From the NCBI RefSeq assembly GCF_013141725.1, contig NZ_WHNZ01000079.1, positions 1 to 64,000 of the forward strand: a stretch of 64,000 bases of DNA, written 5' to 3'. The notes under the pieces are model-generated. The model was not told the origin of the DNA and made no database searches. It saw only the letters and a list, made by a program, of their open reading frames with translations. Shown here piece by piece: positions 15,091 to 24,644 of this stretch. Within the stretch, counting starts at the first letter, position 1. The number at the start of each line of letters is the position of its first letter. The DNA is from Paenibacillus planticolens. Its GTDB lineage: Bacteria > Bacillota > Bacilli > Paenibacillales > NBRC-103111. Made by a program: the position numbers and the translations under genes.

Positions 15091-16716
15091 TTAAGGTACA
15101 AGATTAAAGACCCTATATATAATGACAGCAGCTTGTGCTCTGGTCGCATGATCTTTTGGTGCAAAGTTGCCGTTACCAACGCCTTCGATAACGCCAATTT
15201 TCTGCATCGCTATCACAGCATCCGCTGCATATTCCGAAATATCGGAGCTATCCGCAAACTGTGCGGCGATTGTATTTCCGCTGATTTTCACTTTCAATAA
15301 TTTTATCGTCCGATCGATCATTACGGCCATGTCCTGTCTCGTTATGGAATCATTTATACCGAAACTGCCGTCGTCTTTTCCTTGCGTAATCCCTAACTTC
15401 TCCGCAGCTGCAATTGAACTATAGTACCATTCGCCTTTTTTAACATCAGTAAGCGTGCTTACAGCATGGTCGTCATCCAGGTCAAATGCTTGCATAAGAA
15501 TCTTGATAAACTGTGCTCTTGTAACGTTATTGTTCGGTTCAAACATATGCTCGCTAACACCGTTAATGATCCCTCTTGCGGCCAATGCTTCTATGCTGGC
15601 TTTGGCCCATTGTACATTGGCAATATCTTGGAAGCTTACTTCGTTGTACAAAGCCACATACTTACCTGTTTGTTCGGTATGAAAGGAAACTTTTCCGGTT
15701 GCAGGATTAAATTTACTATTTTTTACAACTTCAAGTTTTCCATTCTCATTAATAAAATAAATGACAACCTTCCCGGCGTCTTTATTCGTGTCATCCAGTT
15801 TGTAATCCCAAGACATTTTTACACTTGCATCATTTACATGGCTCGTTTCTTTCCCATCAACACCTAGTCTAATATCGTAAACAGGATTGTTTCCAATCAC
15901 CTTCGACACTTCTGGAGAGAGTTTGCCTGCATCCTCTTTCTTTAGTGAAAGCTGCACATTGGAGGTTGCAGTTTTTAACAAATCCATCGGCAAAGTTACG
16001 GTAGCCATGCCTGCGTCAATCTCGATCTTCTGAATGTTATTGTCAGCTGCCATTTTAATAATGGGTTCAGGAATATTAATAATAGCTTCGTTTGCATCTT
16101 TCGCGATTGTTGTTTTGATCGTAGCTGTGCCTTCATTGGCGGAATTAATTGCATTCTTCATTTCCAATTCTGTAATTGTAATCGTGGTAGATGGGATGGA
16201 AACATAACCTCCACCTGAACCAGGACTGCTGGAAATGGTGACAGATGCCGTCTGATTCGTAGAAAAATCCGAGTCATTCATTCTGCCATCCATCAATTTG
16301 ACTGACTGAAGCGTCACATTGGCTGTTCCGGCAGCTATGCCTTTAAATTTGATGGAGCTCAGAGGAACATGACCGTTTTCATGCATCTCGTTGCCCATCT
16401 TGGAGTAAGCAATGGTAAACGTGTTATCTCTTGGGACTACGATCGTTTGTCCGCCTGAAAGTAATGAGACTGCCGATGAGTAGGAAAGCTTATCCGTATC
16501 GGCTGAAACAACAACCTCGTATCCCACCAAATCCTTCACATTATCCGCTTCTACCGTCAGAATAAATTCGTCCCCGGTATTCATACCGCTCTTATTTGAT
16601 TTTAATTGAAACGAGGCCGTATCTTCAGCGAAAATGACACTATTCACAGGTAAAAGTGAAACAAGACAGATCATCATCATGAACATGGACATGGACTTAT
16701 ACTTTTTTCTCATCAT
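15091..16716 (-). CDS. Cell-surface anchor: cohesin-like domain plus three SLH domains
   Basis: 541 residues. Signal peptide 1-30, a cohesin-like domain at ~33-165 (NTGDEFILTVEADNV, LVGYEVVVSADTDKL, SSIKFKGIAAGTANV), a Gly-rich break, a ~190-residue middle domain with beta-sandwich character, then three SLH domains (~370-541; TRAQFIKILMQAF, TRQDMAVMIDR, TRAQAAVIIYR). A protein that binds dockerin-like modules and holds them on the wall is the natural reading. It follows the dockerin-bearing GH3 gene by 62 bases, with a perfect 9-bp hairpin between them, so they may be expressed together. Two ATGs (16716, 16713) follow GAGGTG. Cohesin-dockerin binding is inferred, not shown. Confidence 0.85.
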   Translation of the reverse strand: MMRKKYKSMSMFMMMICLVSLLPVNSVIFAEDTASFQLKSNKSGMNTGDEFILTVEADNVKDLVGYEVVVSADTDKLSYSSAVSLLSGGQTIVVPRDNTFTIAYSKMGNEMHENGHVPLSSIKFKGIAAGTANVTLQSVKLMDGRMNDSDFSTNQTASVTISSSPGSGGGYVSIPSTTITITELEMKNAINSANEGTATIKTTIAKDANEAIINIPEPIIKMAADNNIQKIEIDAGMATVTLPMDLLKTATSNVQLSLKKEDAGKLSPEVSKVIGNNPVYDIRLGVDGKETSHVNDASVKMSWDYKLDDTNKDAGKVVIYFINENGKLEVVKNSKFNPATGKVSFHTEQTGKYVALYNEVSFQDIANVQWAKASIEALAARGIINGVSEHMFEPNNNVTRAQFIKILMQAFDLDDDHAVSTLTDVKKGEWYYSSIAAAEKLGITQGKDDGSFGINDSITRQDMAVMIDRTIKLLKVKISGNTIAAQFADSSDISEYAADAVIAMQKIGVIEGVGNGNFAPKDHATRAQAAVIIYRVFNLVP

Positions 16717-16739
16717 AGCACCTCAAATTAAGCTAGATA

Positions 16740-16764
16740 GAGAGGGTACTGCTAATACCCTCTC
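16740..16764 (-). promoter_or_regulatory. Intercistronic hairpin between GH3 and cohesin-SLH genes
   Basis: Perfect 9-bp stem GAGAGGGTA/TACCCTCTC with a 7-base loop and no real T-run. It could be a weak terminator or an mRNA stabiliser that sets the ratio of the two products. Confidence 0.5.
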
Positions 16765-16778
16765 GGTAATACTTATCG

Positions 16779-19700
16779 TTAATTATTTAAGATCTTTGTT
16801 GCCACATTCACCAAGTCAAAGAGACCAATGACACCATCCTCGTTAAAGTCGGCATTCTTAATGCTGTTCCAATTCTCATCTCCAACTTTGGCACCGTAAT
16901 TGTGTGAAACGATTCCCAGATCGCCTACATCATAACCCGCAACATTATTAAGGATATTGGGATTGATGGTAATGATTTTCGATCCAATTGGAATACTGGT
17001 TACGTCACCTTGACCATTGGAAATAGTTCCTGATACCTTCACGAGGCTTGATCCTACAGCTGCTGTAGACTTGGTCTTCAGCTTGATGCTCAAGCCATCT
17101 GCATTGCCATTGCCTGTCGTATTGGCCAGAAGGAATCTCACTGTCCCAGCAACAGGATCGACTACAGGAGAATGAGCAAACGTTGAACTACCTAAAATAG
17201 TCGTATCGATGTAATCAAAAACAGCTGGATCATAACTTAACGTCAGATCTTGAGCATCTACATTCGTTGCTCCATTTAAATTGAATGTTAAATACGTGGT
17301 GTCAGAAAGTCCCGCCAAATAAGCACCCTTCAGCGTCGTATTCGATGCTGTACCATTGACGGTTATCGTTGCTGTCGGTTGAATAGCGGCACCAGCTACG
17401 ACACCTGTCACCGTGAAAGTTCCACCCTTGGCATAGGCGAGTCCGTCTATACTACTCCATGTCACATTCACAGATGGAATGGTTCCATCGTTATAAATTG
17501 CTTGCACTGTGGAAGGCAGTACAGGAGCCTGACCTGCATTTGTGGTTGCATTTACACTTACATATCCCGTAATCGCTTTGCCGGTTACCGCAGGTTTAAT
17601 GACGTTCATCACCTTATCCGGATTCAGAACATTGTGAGCCTGCTCGACAACGATCTCGCTTAAAACGATGAAGGTCGATACCTGTCTAATGTCTTTGGAA
17701 GAAGCTGCGGCATATACGACATATTGACCCGGTTCAACAACCCAAGCATCACGGGCTTCATCATAGGAAGCAAGCGATTTCGCATCCACACTGAAATTCA
17801 GCGTTTGTTTGGCATTTTGCGCCAATACATCGGTTTTAGCAAAAGCCTTCAACTCTTTAACCGGCTTATCCATGGATTTGCCTGGTGCTCCCACATACAG
17901 TTGGGCAACCTCTTTCCCGCTAACTGAGCTTGTATTCTTCACGTCAAGCGTTGCATTGAGAATACTACTCGCATTGTTGAAGTAGCCCGAGCTCAGCTGC
18001 AAATTGCTATACTCGAATGTGGAATAGTTTTTACCATAACCAAACTCATACGATACAGGCACATTGAATGTGTCGTAGTAACGATAGCCGGAATAAATGC
18101 CTTCGTTGTACACTTCGCCGCCTTGGGCGTTGGTTTGTCCGAAGTCTACGGCTGGTTGGAACGGTTTACCGTTACTTGCGTTTCCAACTACATTAATTGG
18201 GAATGTTGTCGAAAGTTTCCCCGATGGGTTAGCTGCTCCGGTAAGTACAGCCGCTACGGATCTACCTAATACTGAACCTGGCTCCCAAGCAAACAAAATG
18301 GCATCAGCTTTGTCTTTCCAGCTCTCCATTTCAACTGGAGCTCCCATATTCAGTACGACAATAAATGGTTTCCCTTGGGCACGACTTTTAGCTGAGGCTT
18401 TGCTAATTAAGTCTTGTTCTGCATCGCTTAAATAGTAGGCACCTTTAGTGGCGCCAATATCAGAACCTTCAGCAGATCCTCGTTTAATTGTCATGACCGT
18501 ACTGCTTGTGTTTTTGACTAGATCATTCATTTGACTGTCTGAAATGGACATTTCATTCATGGCAGCATCACCACCCAAACCGCCAACTGCTAACACGCTG
18601 GCTACTTGTGGGAACCCCATTGTAGTTGCATCGATGACTGTACCTTTGGTGTATGCAGCATTAAGTGCTGCCGGGAGTTGTAACACTTTGGATTTGTCGA
18701 TATTCGCGCTGCCGCTTCCTGCGCCGCCAGTAACCATATTGGTACTCGCATTACCGATAACCGTAATATTGCCGTTTGCGATTGGAAGAGCAGACTTGTT
18801 GTTTACGATGTTGTTCTTAAGAATGACCATACTTTCAACAGACGCTTGGAAAGCAATAGCATCGTTTTGCGCCGCATAGATATTAGGTTCTGTACTTGGC
18901 AAATCACCTTTGAAAGTTGGCGTTTTGATAATAAATTGAAGCAGTCTTGTAACCGAAGCATCTAGATCCGCCTGTGAAACAAATCCGGATGATAATCCCG
19001 TCAATACATTGGCAGCATTACCGCTTGACATGGAAAGATCCAGTCCCGCTTTTAAATTGGACGAGTTTGCGTTATTCCCTGTTTGCGCAGGCCAATAGGA
19101 TGCATTACCTTGACCTCCCCAATCGGTCATAAAGTATCCTTTGAAGCCCCACTCGTTTCTCGTTACTGTTGTCAACAAATCATAGTGCGATGCAGCACTA
19201 ATACCGTTAATCTGATTGTAGGAAGTCATGATTGCCCATGGTTGGGATTTTTTTACGGCAATTTCAAAACTTCTTAGCTCCATTTCACGAAGTCCTCTTT
19301 TGCTGACGGTCGTTAAACCGTTGGATCTGTTCGTTTCTTGGTTGTTAGCGGCGAAATGTTTAATTGTCGTACCCACACCTTGGGACTGAATACCGTTAAC
19401 CTCCGCTGCCGCTATATTGCCGGTAAGCACCGGATCTTCGGAGAAATATTCAAAGTTTCTGCCATTCAGTGCGCTTCTGTGAAGATTCATGCCGGGAGCG
19501 AGTAAGATATCAGAACCGAAGTAATGAATTTCTTTACCAAAAGCGGTTCCAAGCTGTTCTTCAAGCGTGGTATTCCAAGTTGATGCACGTGCAGAACCAT
19601 TGGGCCATTGCGTTGCATATCTGGTGGTTTGATTTCCTTGCGAATCCACTACACCCGAAGGAAGAGCGGTAATTCGTATGCCCGAAGGGCCATCCGTATT

Positions 19701-21200
19701 CACCGTCACCGGAATTCCTAGTCTGGTTACCCCTTTAATGGCTCCGGCAGCGCCTGGCAATTTGGAGGTTGAACCGCCGCCGCTCACCATATCCGCCTTC
19801 TCTTGATTCGTCATTTCGGCTACAACTGCAGGGATAGAGGCTTCATTGGTAAGAAGCACAAGACTAGGGTCAATCGTGTAGGTAAACGAAGCCGCTGTGC
19901 TGCTTGTAAAAGCACCCCCGCTAGCAATCGCCTTAATCGTAACCGTATTGCCTGCTGCAATGCTGTTCGTTAACGGGATTTTGCCTGTGTATAAGGTGCT
20001 TGAGGTCGTAGGCGTGCTTCCGTCAGTCGTATAGTAAATTTTGGTCCCGGTTGAAGACGAGGTCAGGGTCAATTTTGCCCCACTAGCAATATTGGCGCCT
20101 GTAGTAATATCAGCAGTAGGTGCTGCCGCCGCTGTTGCATTGATCACATAGTTGTAGGTAGCTACATCACTTGGATTTAAGCTATCTGCAACTGCAATCG
20201 CTTTCAATGTGGAAGAAGGAGAAGTAATCGATAGCGCTGCAGTGTAGAGCTTAGTCGTACCTGTCTCCGATGTGGCCGGTGTAGATCCATCCGTCGTGTA
20301 ATAAATTTTTGCATTCGCGGTTGTGGTTGAAAGGGTTACGCTCTGCGTTCCGCTATAAGTTCCTGAAGCCTTGGACGCTGTCGGCTGCACGGCTTTCGAA
20401 GCTGGATCGAACGTGTAGCTGATTGAAGCTACCGCGCTGTTACTAGCTCCATACTTAGTGCCAATTGCATTAATCGTTGTTGTCGTAGATATAGGGATAG
20501 GAGTGAAATACAAACTGGTAGCCGCATTCCCAGGGGCATAGGTAGCATTGGTTACAGTTACAACTGGAGTAGAACCATCTGTGGTGTAGAAAATTTGCGC
20601 ATTAGGGACAACATCGGAGAGACTCACATACACTGTTGAACCATAGGTGCCTGATGTCGGGGTTCCCGTTGGCGCCGGTACCTGATACACATCGAATTGG
20701 AGCGAGTCTATTTTATAACCATTCTTATCGTTAAAAAGAGTTATTGTATTAACGCCTGCCTGCAGATCAACATACCCGGATACGGTTCCCCAAGTCGTTG
20801 TGCCGCCTGTAGAGGGTGTATCTCCTGTGTAAAGCACGTTGCCACTGCCGTCTCTTATCGACCAAGACTTCGTATTAGCCGTTGAGGCCGCATAGCGCAT
20901 AGTCACCTTATAACTTCCAGCGGTAGCTACGTCAACTAAATAACTAAGGCTATTGCCTGCAACTACGTTTGTAATATCTTTTCCGCCGCTAGCTGTAGCC
21001 TGATTTTCAATATTTGCAGTCGTGTATCCCGTTGCAGCCGTATAATTCTCTGCTTCAATCAAACCCGGGATATTTACAGCCGCTGGATCTGCTAATGCAG
21101 CCTGTTGACCAATTATTCCTGCTGAAGAAAAGGCTAGGGTCCCTACTAATAGATTGGTAGTCACCACTCGTAATGTCTTTTTAAATTTCTTTGTTTTCAA
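16779..21200 (-). CDS. Secreted multimodular GH3 glycoside hydrolase with cohesin and dockerin modules
   Basis: About 1473 residues. Signal peptide; CBM6/35-like carbohydrate-binding domain (~45-165); three chitobiase/FN3-like repeats with IYYTTDGSTP motifs (~170-450); GH3 N- and C-domains with KHFAANNQE and the nucleophile Asp in MTDWGG (about residue 693); a fibronectin-like GH3 tail; a bacterial Ig-like domain; a cohesin-like domain; and a C-terminal dockerin. The second dockerin calcium loop (DFNEDGVIGLFDL) is canonical and the first is degenerate (YDVGDLGIV). It should release sugars from beta-glucosides or beta-xylosides outside the cell; the substrate is unknown. TTG 21200 sits 9 bases after AAGGAG; the frame continues to TTG 21218, but that lies ahead of the ribosome site. 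Its promoter carries a direct-repeat operator. Confidence 0.9.
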   Translation of the reverse strand: MKTKKFKKTLRVVTTNLLVGTLAFSSAGIIGQQAALADPAAVNIPGLIEAENYTAATGYTTANIENQATASGGKDITNVVAGNSLSYLVDVATAGSYKVTMRYAASTANTKSWSIRDGSGNVLYTGDTPSTGGTTTWGTVSGYVDLQAGVNTITLFNDKNGYKIDSLQFDVYQVPAPTGTPTSGTYGSTVYVSLSDVVPNAQIFYTTDGSTPVVTVTNATYAPGNAATSLYFTPIPISTTTTINAIGTKYGASNSAVASISYTFDPASKAVQPTASKASGTYSGTQSVTLSTTTANAKIYYTTDGSTPATSETGTTKLYTAALSITSPSSTLKAIAVADSLNPSDVATYNYVINATAAAAPTADITTGANIASGAKLTLTSSSTGTKIYYTTDGSTPTTSSTLYTGKIPLTNSIAAGNTVTIKAIASGGAFTSSTAASFTYTIDPSLVLLTNEASIPAVVAEMTNQEKADMVSGGGSTSKLPGAAGAIKGVTRLGIPVTVNTDGPSGIRITALPSGVVDSQGNQTTRYATQWPNGSARASTWNTTLEEQLGTAFGKEIHYFGSDILLAPGMNLHRSALNGRNFEYFSEDPVLTGNIAAAEVNGIQSQGVGTTIKHFAANNQETNRSNGLTTVSKRGLREMELRSFEIAVKKSQPWAIMTSYNQINGISAASHYDLLTTVTRNEWGFKGYFMTDWGGQGNASYWPAQTGNNANSSNLKAGLDLSMSSGNAANVLTGLSSGFVSQADLDASVTRLLQFIIKTPTFKGDLPSTEPNIYAAQNDAIAFQASVESMVILKNNIVNNKSALPIANGNITVIGNASTNMVTGGAGSGSANIDKSKVLQLPAALNAAYTKGTVIDATTMGFPQVASVLAVGGLGGDAAMNEMSISDSQMNDLVKNTSSTVMTIKRGSAEGSDIGATKGAYYLSDAEQDLISKASAKSRAQGKPFIVVLNMGAPVEMESWKDKADAILFAWEPGSVLGRSVAAVLTGAANPSGKLSTTFPINVVGNASNGKPFQPAVDFGQTNAQGGEVYNEGIYSGYRYYDTFNVPVSYEFGYGKNYSTFEYSNLQLSSGYFNNASSILNATLDVKNTSSVSGKEVAQLYVGAPGKSMDKPVKELKAFAKTDVLAQNAKQTLNFSVDAKSLASYDEARDAWVVEPGQYVVYAAASSKDIRQVSTFIVLSEIVVEQAHNVLNPDKVMNVIKPAVTGKAITGYVSVNATTNAGQAPVLPSTVQAIYNDGTIPSVNVTWSSIDGLAYAKGGTFTVTGVVAGAAIQPTATITVNGTASNTTLKGAYLAGLSDTTYLTFNLNGATNVDAQDLTLSYDPAVFDYIDTTILGSSTFAHSPVVDPVAGTVRFLLANTTGNGNADGLSIKLKTKSTAAVGSSLVKVSGTISNGQGDVTSIPIGSKIITINPNILNNVAGYDVGDLGIVSHNYGAKVGDENWNSIKNADFNEDGVIGLFDLVNVATKILNN

Positions 21201-21322
21201 TTGCCAACTCTCCTTCAACTTTTTTTGAAAAATTGCAGTGAAGCTGAATGCTTTTTCATTAAAAAAGGAGCTCTCGATTTATAAGCTTTATACACCTCCA
21301 TCACGGCCTAGGTCCTACTTCT

Positions 21323-21350
21323 ATAGTAACGTTGTCTATGTTCTATTCAA
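21323..21350 (-). promoter_or_regulatory. Promoter of the GH3/cohesin-SLH unit
   Basis: Minus strand TTGAAT (21345-21350), 16 bases, TACTAT (21323-21328). The -35 lies 6 bases from the direct-repeat operator, exactly as at 27302-27329. Confidence 0.5.
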
Positions 21351-21356
21351 ATCAGT

Positions 21357-21386
21357 ATTCAGACCTCTCGGTTTAACTATTCAGAC
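21357..21386 (-). promoter_or_regulatory. Direct-repeat operator (AraC-type), copy 1
   Basis: Two identical 8-bp half-sites, ATTCAGAC on the plus strand at 21357-21364 and 21379-21386, start 22 bp apart (two helical turns). The flank AATCAGTATTCAGAC is identical to the copy at 27336-27365. Position just upstream of a -35 fits activation by an AraC-family protein. Confidence 0.65.
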
Positions 21387-21400
21387 ATTAAGAGATTCAG

Positions 21401-21462
21401 AAAAAAAATCTCTTACCCCCTTGTTCCAGTTACAACAGCCCGGAACAAATCGATAAGAGATT
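21401..21462 (-). terminator. Terminator of the kinase/SBP/response-regulator operon
   Basis: Minus strand AATCTCTTA/TAAGAGATT stem with an inner TTGTTCC/GGAACAA stem, followed by eight T. It starts 17 bases after the response-regulator stop. Confidence 0.88.
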
Positions 21463-21478
21463 CATGTGCTATATTTAT

Positions 21479-23101
21479 TCAGAAATTGACAGGTTGCCGG
21501 CATTGACGGAAGTCTTGCGGACTCATCTGCGTTACTTTTTTAAACATTTTCGAAAAATAAGGCAAGTTGGAATAGCCGACGGAAGTGGCGACATTACTAA
21601 TTGGAATCTCTGTTTTAATTAATAATTCTTTGGCCGTCTTCATGCGCTGCTGCAAAATATATTCAGATATCGGCAACCCGGTTTCCTTTTTAAAAATACG
21701 ATTTAAATAGTCTGCATTCAAGAAAACTTGTTTGGCGATATCCTCCCGTGAAATTTCATGGTTCAAATTAATGTCAATATAATGCTTGACCTTCTCAATC
21801 ACGGATTGCGAATTTTCCAGTGAATCCAAGTGATCTCTAACAAACTGAATGACGGTAATTACCCATTCTCTAAGGTCAGTGACCGTTCTAATGGCTGTTA
21901 CCATGGATTTCATAGCTACGGAACCCGATAAGATTTGGTGAGCTTGAAGCCCTCTAATCCTTAATGTATAGTGAATCATCTGCATGAAATCTTGATAAAG
22001 TTCATGCAATAAAGAGGGATCCAGCCTCTCGGTTAACATCCATCCATCAAAAAAATAATTGATTTCAGTCATCAGTTCTTTCGTAGAACCCAATTTTAAC
22101 ATTTCAAACCAAGCGTTCATATCAGGCAGCATAACCAGTACAGCACGCTTTTCCTTCTCATTTAACAGAAATACGCGATTATCTAAATTCACATTGTTCG
22201 CTTCAAGCTGGTATAAAGACTCTACCATTGCTCTAGCTTCGTATATAAATGATGAAACACCGATATAGCAGGATATATCACAATAAAAATAGAGATTGCA
22301 TGATTGGATATACATCTGACATATCTTTTTTAATTGCTCGTTCTCAAAGTTGCTTCCCTCTGCACCGTCGATGAAAACAAGGATGCTGCCATCCCGTTCT
22401 TGAACGATTTGACATTCGATTCCGCTATTCGCGATAAATACTTCCTCCAACGCATTCCTGAGGGCATACTCCATAATCTTCTGTTCACGATTCGTTAATG
22501 GTTTATGCCATCGTTGTACACTGACTAATACCGGTACGAACTTGGTATCCATCGTGTAAGGAATCTCTCTCTCCTTTAATAATCGTTGCAGCTGATCTTG
22601 ATTAGAGGAGATATCCTGATGAAGCAAGTCAATCCAAAAGCTTTCAACTAATCGTGGTTGATGAGTTTTCCAAAGGCGATAGGTCTTTTCGTATTTAATC
22701 GTTTCGCGTTCTTTGATGATTTTATCCTGCGCCTTCACAACAGCTTCGATTAACTCATTAAAAGGGACTGGCTTTAATAGAAAAGCATGGCTTCCCAAAT
22801 GAATGGCCCTCTGCGCATATTTAAAATCGGCATGGCACGTTAAGAAAATGACTTCCACCGTAAGCCGCTGTTCGTTTATCCATTCCAGCAGTTCCAGGCC
22901 GTCTCCTTGCGGCATCTCAATGTCGCAGACCATAATATCAATATGACCGTGCTTCAGTATTTCCTTGGCTTGTCTAATATTATAAGAAACTTGAGGTTCT
23001 TCAATCGAATACTCGCCCCAATTAATTCCAGATTTCACGCAATCAATTGAATGTATATCATCATCTACCAACAATAAGTGATATGCGTTTTTCTCTGTCA
23101 T
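21479..23101 (-). CDS. YesN-type response regulator with AraC DNA-binding domain
   Basis: 540 residues. Receiver domain at 1-~125 with the DDD acidic pocket near residues 13-15, phosphoacceptor Asp60 (MVCDIEMP), Thr in FLTCHAD and Lys in LLKPVPF. A ~300-residue middle region of unknown fold is followed by two AraC-type HTH units (~435-535; HEISREDIAKQVFLNADYLNRIFK, then the FSKMFKKVTQMSPQDFR signature). It should act with the upstream histidine kinase. The start overlaps the solute-binding protein stop (ATGA) and has GGGAGG. Likely targets are the adjacent GH3 genes; the shared direct-repeat operator is a candidate binding site, but the stand-alone AraC protein is an alternative. Confidence 0.92.
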   Translation of the reverse strand: MTEKNAYHLLLVDDDIHSIDCVKSGINWGEYSIEEPQVSYNIRQAKEILKHGHIDIMVCDIEMPQGDGLELLEWINEQRLTVEVIFLTCHADFKYAQRAIHLGSHAFLLKPVPFNELIEAVVKAQDKIIKERETIKYEKTYRLWKTHQPRLVESFWIDLLHQDISSNQDQLQRLLKEREIPYTMDTKFVPVLVSVQRWHKPLTNREQKIMEYALRNALEEVFIANSGIECQIVQERDGSILVFIDGAEGSNFENEQLKKICQMYIQSCNLYFYCDISCYIGVSSFIYEARAMVESLYQLEANNVNLDNRVFLLNEKEKRAVLVMLPDMNAWFEMLKLGSTKELMTEINYFFDGWMLTERLDPSLLHELYQDFMQMIHYTLRIRGLQAHQILSGSVAMKSMVTAIRTVTDLREWVITVIQFVRDHLDSLENSQSVIEKVKHYIDINLNHEISREDIAKQVFLNADYLNRIFKKETGLPISEYILQQRMKTAKELLIKTEIPISNVATSVGYSNLPYFSKMFKKVTQMSPQDFRQCRQPVNF

Positions 23102-24621
23102 TTGTTTCCTCCCGCTTGATTTTGATTAAATCGTTTGTTCTGATCCCAGACAAGGAGTTGACGCTGCTTCTCTTTAATCACCGTATCAATCCCTGCTGCC
23201 TTAAGCCTCACATTAAATTCAGGCAATTTCACCGCAGGCTCGTACGTACCGGTTTCAAGTGCATATGCATATTGTTTGAGCACACTCTTAACAGCAGCAT
23301 ATTCCGCTTTGACAGGAGACGAATCGAACGTAAACCCGAGTGCCTTCGATAACCTTGCGGTTTTGTTGAACACGTCCATCTTCGTCCATATATCATCGCC
23401 GTCATCTTTCCAAACATGGGAAAGGAATTGGTTGCCAACCGCCCATGATTTATACACATATCCCGTGTTGGAAGCATTGATGCCTTCTGGAAAATCAATG
23501 ACGTTAGGCGCGATTTGAATGTAATGCTTCCCTTCGATGCCATTGTCCAATAAATTAATGATCCGCTCATCGGAGTAGAGCAAGTTCAAAATACTCATTG
23601 CTTTTTCCGGATTTTTGGAATTTTTATGGATCGTCATAATCGATGTATTCAATTGTTTCGTTGTCATGACAGGCTGAGAGAACGGGACGGCGACCATCGG
23701 ATAGCCAGTTAATCTGGATTCTTGCTGCTCAACATTGGGCTTCAGGGGACTAAAATAAGCAAATGCCCTCCCAGCCCTGACCAGCTCGGCTGCGCTGCTT
23801 CTCTTAAACACAACATCCGGGTCAATAAAGCCGGACAAGTACCAAGTTCGTATCAAATTCAGGTCCTTGGCATATTGTTCGCTCTCATAGATATTTACAA
23901 TTTTCAAATCGTTATCATATGCTGGGAGAATGCCGATGCTGTCTTCTAATTCATCATAAGTTCCAGAACGAATTCCGCCATATATGGAACCTGCATAAGG
24001 AACGAGCGGAGTTAGCCCAGGCTCTTTTTCCTTTATGGTTTGAAACACCGTTTGCAAGTCAGCGATGGATTTTATTTGCGAGGTATCTATTTTATATGTA
24101 TCAACTATATCTTTGCGCATCACAATGCCATAATTGGTTGCTAAATCCCTCATGCTGGGAATTCCAAAGATCCCCCCGTTCCTTACAACGCTATTTAAAA
24201 TATCAGGACCAAGCACTTTTTGAATATCTTGACCTTCTGTAGCCAGCAAATGATTCAGCGGAATAAGCTGATTTCCATCAATTAATGTATTAATCGTACT
24301 ACTACCTGTCAGCATCAAATCAATTTGCCTGTTGTCAGCCGTCATCATCATCTGCTGCAGCTCGGAGGTGCTCATATAAGGCATGAATTTCACGGTAACA
24401 TTCAATTTTTCTTTCGTTATTTTACTAATTTCCGTCTCAATTTCTCCCATATCTCGTTGGGTTTCCGTATAAAAGTAGAACGTAATCACACTATCCGGCG
24501 ACTGCTTCATAGAGGGAGGTTGATCGGACTTCTTCTGACTCCACGTGCATCCAGCAAGCTGTACAGTCACCAGGATCAAACTAAGCACTTGCAAAGCAAT
24601 ACGGATCCCTCTTATTCTCAT
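23098..24621 (-). CDS. Extracellular solute-binding lipoprotein within a two-component operon
   Basis: 507 residues with a lipoprotein signal (lipobox LAGC, Cys25) and an ABC family-1 sugar-binding protein fold (FYFYTETQRDMGEIE start, FGIPSMRDLATNYGIVMRKDIVD middle, C-terminal helical part). Such proteins normally feed an ABC importer, but no permease genes are near. It sits between the kinase (23 bases upstream) and the response regulator (4-base overlap). A role as an extracellular co-sensor that presents an oligosaccharide to the kinase is an inference; donating substrate to a distant shared importer is the alternative. Confidence 0.88.
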   Translation of the reverse strand: MRIRGIRIALQVLSLILVTVQLAGCTWSQKKSDQPPSMKQSPDSVITFYFYTETQRDMGEIETEISKITKEKLNVTVKFMPYMSTSELQQMMMTADNRQIDLMLTGSSTINTLIDGNQLIPLNHLLATEGQDIQKVLGPDILNSVVRNGGIFGIPSMRDLATNYGIVMRKDIVDTYKIDTSQIKSIADLQTVFQTIKEKEPGLTPLVPYAGSIYGGIRSGTYDELEDSIGILPAYDNDLKIVNIYESEQYAKDLNLIRTWYLSGFIDPDVVFKRSSAAELVRAGRAFAYFSPLKPNVEQQESRLTGYPMVAVPFSQPVMTTKQLNTSIMTIHKNSKNPEKAMSILNLLYSDERIINLLDNGIEGKHYIQIAPNVIDFPEGINASNTGYVYKSWAVGNQFLSHVWKDDGDDIWTKMDVFNKTARLSKALGFTFDSSPVKAEYAAVKSVLKQYAYALETGTYEPAVKLPEFNVRLKAAGIDTVIKEKQRQLLVWDQNKRFNQNQAGGNK

Positions 24622-24644
24622 CTTTCGCCCCCCGGTTCCTAGCG

